The translations under genes were made by a program, and so were the position numbers. A stretch of 34,058 nucleotides of DNA from Olavius algarvensis associated proteobacterium Delta 3 (lineage in GTDB: Bacteria; Desulfobacterota; Desulfobacteria; Desulfobacterales; CAFBRK01), in NCBI GenBank assembly GCA_903231505.1, contig CAFBRK010000160.1:1-34058 (forward strand), given 5' to 3'. Positions within the stretch are counted from its first letter, which is position 1; each line of letters opens with the position of its first letter. Shown here in pieces: positions 33,268-34,058 of this stretch. The notes under the pieces were generated by a model, which did no database searches, was not told the origin of the DNA, and was given only the letters and a program-made list of their open reading frames with translations.

Positions 33268-33823
33268 TTCCGATGGAAAATGCTTTTCCCAGATAAGCCC
33301 CGATGCCGTGATAGGAGCGGGTCTCCGGAGCGAATACCATGGGTCGGATTTTCTCTATATCCGGCAGTCCTTTCAACGCAATAACGTCGTCATCGGCTTT
33401 GACATCGAGAATCTCCCCGACAAAAAGCGTATGCAGACCGATCTCCAGGGTATGCCGCAGTCGGCACTCCATAACCAGGGGAAACTCCTTCACGTAGGGA
33501 GCATCCACAAGGTCACTCCTGACCGGCGTCAAACCTGTTGTTTCGAACTTGTCCGCTTTCCGTCCGGAGGCGATGCCAAAGTAATCGGCCTCCGCTACAT
33601 GGGATTCGGATGGGATGTTGATCGTAAACGCCTGCCGTTCCACCAGGCTCCCATAGGTGTATGTCGCCTTCCGCAGGGATACGGCCATGCAGGGCGGCTT
33701 TGAGCAGCAGATACCCGCCCAGGAAGCGGTCATGACGTTCGGGCGGTTGTCGTTATCATAGGTTCCGATGACAAACACCGGAGTCGGATAGGCCAGTGTT
33801 TTGGCGCCGAGGGATTTTTTCAT
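33251..33823 (-). CDS. Flavin reductase-like FMN-binding protein
   Basis: A 190-residue protein of the flavin reductase-like (FMN-binding split-barrel) family. The pattern YPTPVFVIGTYDNDNRPNVMTASW starts the barrel, ICCSKPPCMAVSLRK and FTINIPSE follow, and FVGEILDVKAD lies near the C-terminus. Such proteins bind FMN and reduce it with NAD(P)H or act in electron transfer; sulfate reducers have several, often of unknown partner. The ATG at 33823 gives MKKSLGAKT; the in-frame ATG at 33850 has no ribosome-binding site. The octamer/heptamer array lies 71 bp upstream of the start. Confidence 0.88.
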   Translation of the reverse strand: MKKSLGAKTLAYPTPVFVIGTYDNDNRPNVMTASWAGICCSKPPCMAVSLRKATYTYGSLVERQAFTINIPSESHVAEADYFGIASGRKADKFETTGLTPVRSDLVDAPYVKEFPLVMECRLRHTLEIGLHTLFVGEILDVKADDDVIALKGLPDIEKIRPMVFAPETRSYHGIGAYLGKAFSIGNKITT

Positions 33824-33894
33824 GCCTTTTCCAACCTTCGAATCCTGCAATGGTTTTTCATCTTGACGGCTGCCCTATACTCTGTTTTTTGGGT

Positions 33895-33974
33895 TTGCCG
33901 GTTTGCCGGTTTGCCGGTTTGCCGGTTTGCCCGTCGGCCCGTCGGCCCGTCAGCCCGTTGGCCCGTTTGCCCCA
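33895..33974 (-). repeat. Ten-unit octanucleotide array, same family as upstream of murA
   Basis: On the plus strand, ten 8-bp units run TTGCCGGT (x4), TTGCCCGT, CGGCCCGT (x2), CAGCCCGT, TGGCCCGT and TTGCCCCA. On the minus strand these are ACSGGCNM units, as at 25585-25704. The array lies upstream of the flavin reductase gene. Confidence 0.9.
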
Positions 33975-33980
33975 CGTAGC

Positions 33981-34020
33981 TATTAGGTATTGGGTATTTG
34001 GTATTCGGTCGTCGGTACAT
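33981..34020 (+). repeat. Heptanucleotide GGTATTN array at the right edge
   Basis: In-phase units GGTATTG, GGTATTT, GGTATTC, GGTCGTC and GGTACAT start at 33986, the same family as at 5109-5220. It directly adjoins the octamer array. The last 38 bases of the window show no gene. Confidence 0.8.
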
Positions 34021-34058
34021 CCTTCAACACGGCGGAATGTCAATCATGGTTCTTATCA

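Noticed and set aside
33820..34043. Minus-strand frames at the right edge
   Set aside because: They are translations of the octamer and heptamer arrays, with no ribosome-binding site or domain.

Overview
The window looks like a chromosomal segment of a sulfate-reducing Desulfobacterota bacterium (Desulfobacterales-like). The main reason is a complete qrcABCD operon for the menaquinone reductase complex of sulfate respirers. It is preceded by System II cytochrome c maturation genes (resB, ccsB). Moderately high GC, PEP-CTERM-type surface protein signals, a GEMM riboswitch and AMMECR1-domain AmrA fit the same group. The genus assignment is inference; no rRNA is present.

Layout. 1-1100: a secreted DUF1566/PEP-CTERM-like protein on the minus strand, led by a c-di-GMP-I (GEMM) riboswitch. 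1634-1709: tRNA-Ala(GGC), minus strand. 1971-5108: a plus-strand run of a small zinc-ribbon protein, a PpiD/SurA-type periplasmic chaperone, a second small zinc-ribbon protein with a membrane anchor, and AmrA. 5109-5220: a heptanucleotide repeat forming a 30-bp hairpin between amrA and a convergent UvrD-like helicase. 7497-7943: a histone H1-like Lys/Ala-rich protein with a winged-helix-like end. 8521-11409: an M16 peptidase lipoprotein. 11525-16301: a minus-strand operon for a Gld-type ABC exporter (ATPase, permease, GldG, DUF4340). 16720-19216: resB-ccsB. 19446-24958: qrcABCD plus an additional 55-residue membrane protein too short for ordinary ORF cutoffs. 25044-25704: a mosaic of degenerate 7- and 8-bp tandem repeats and REP-like palindromes that runs exactly up to the murA start codon. 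25705-32959: murA, comEC, a TIGR02757 protein, a probable tRNA-queuosine mannosyltransferase, a SIMPL-domain protein and a cold-shock protein. 33251-33823: a flavin reductase-like protein (minus strand), followed by another 8-bp/7-bp repeat array at the right edge.

How parts work together. ResB and CcsB ligate heme to exported apocytochromes, which QrcA needs. QrcA takes electrons from periplasmic cytochrome c3; QrcB and QrcC relay them and QrcD delivers them to menaquinone. The PpiD-like chaperone and the small zinc-ribbon genes around it form one transcription unit behind a very good sigma70 promoter.

Most unusual content. The intergenic spaces carry several families of degenerate tandem repeats, all with a period of 7 or 8 bp, resembling in style the short tandemly repeated repetitive (STRR) heptamers of filamentous cyanobacteria. 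They occur at 5109-5220, 25044-25704 and 33895-34020. Two further dispersed intergenic elements (three copies and two copies) are also present. No CRISPR array, transposase or phage gene was seen.
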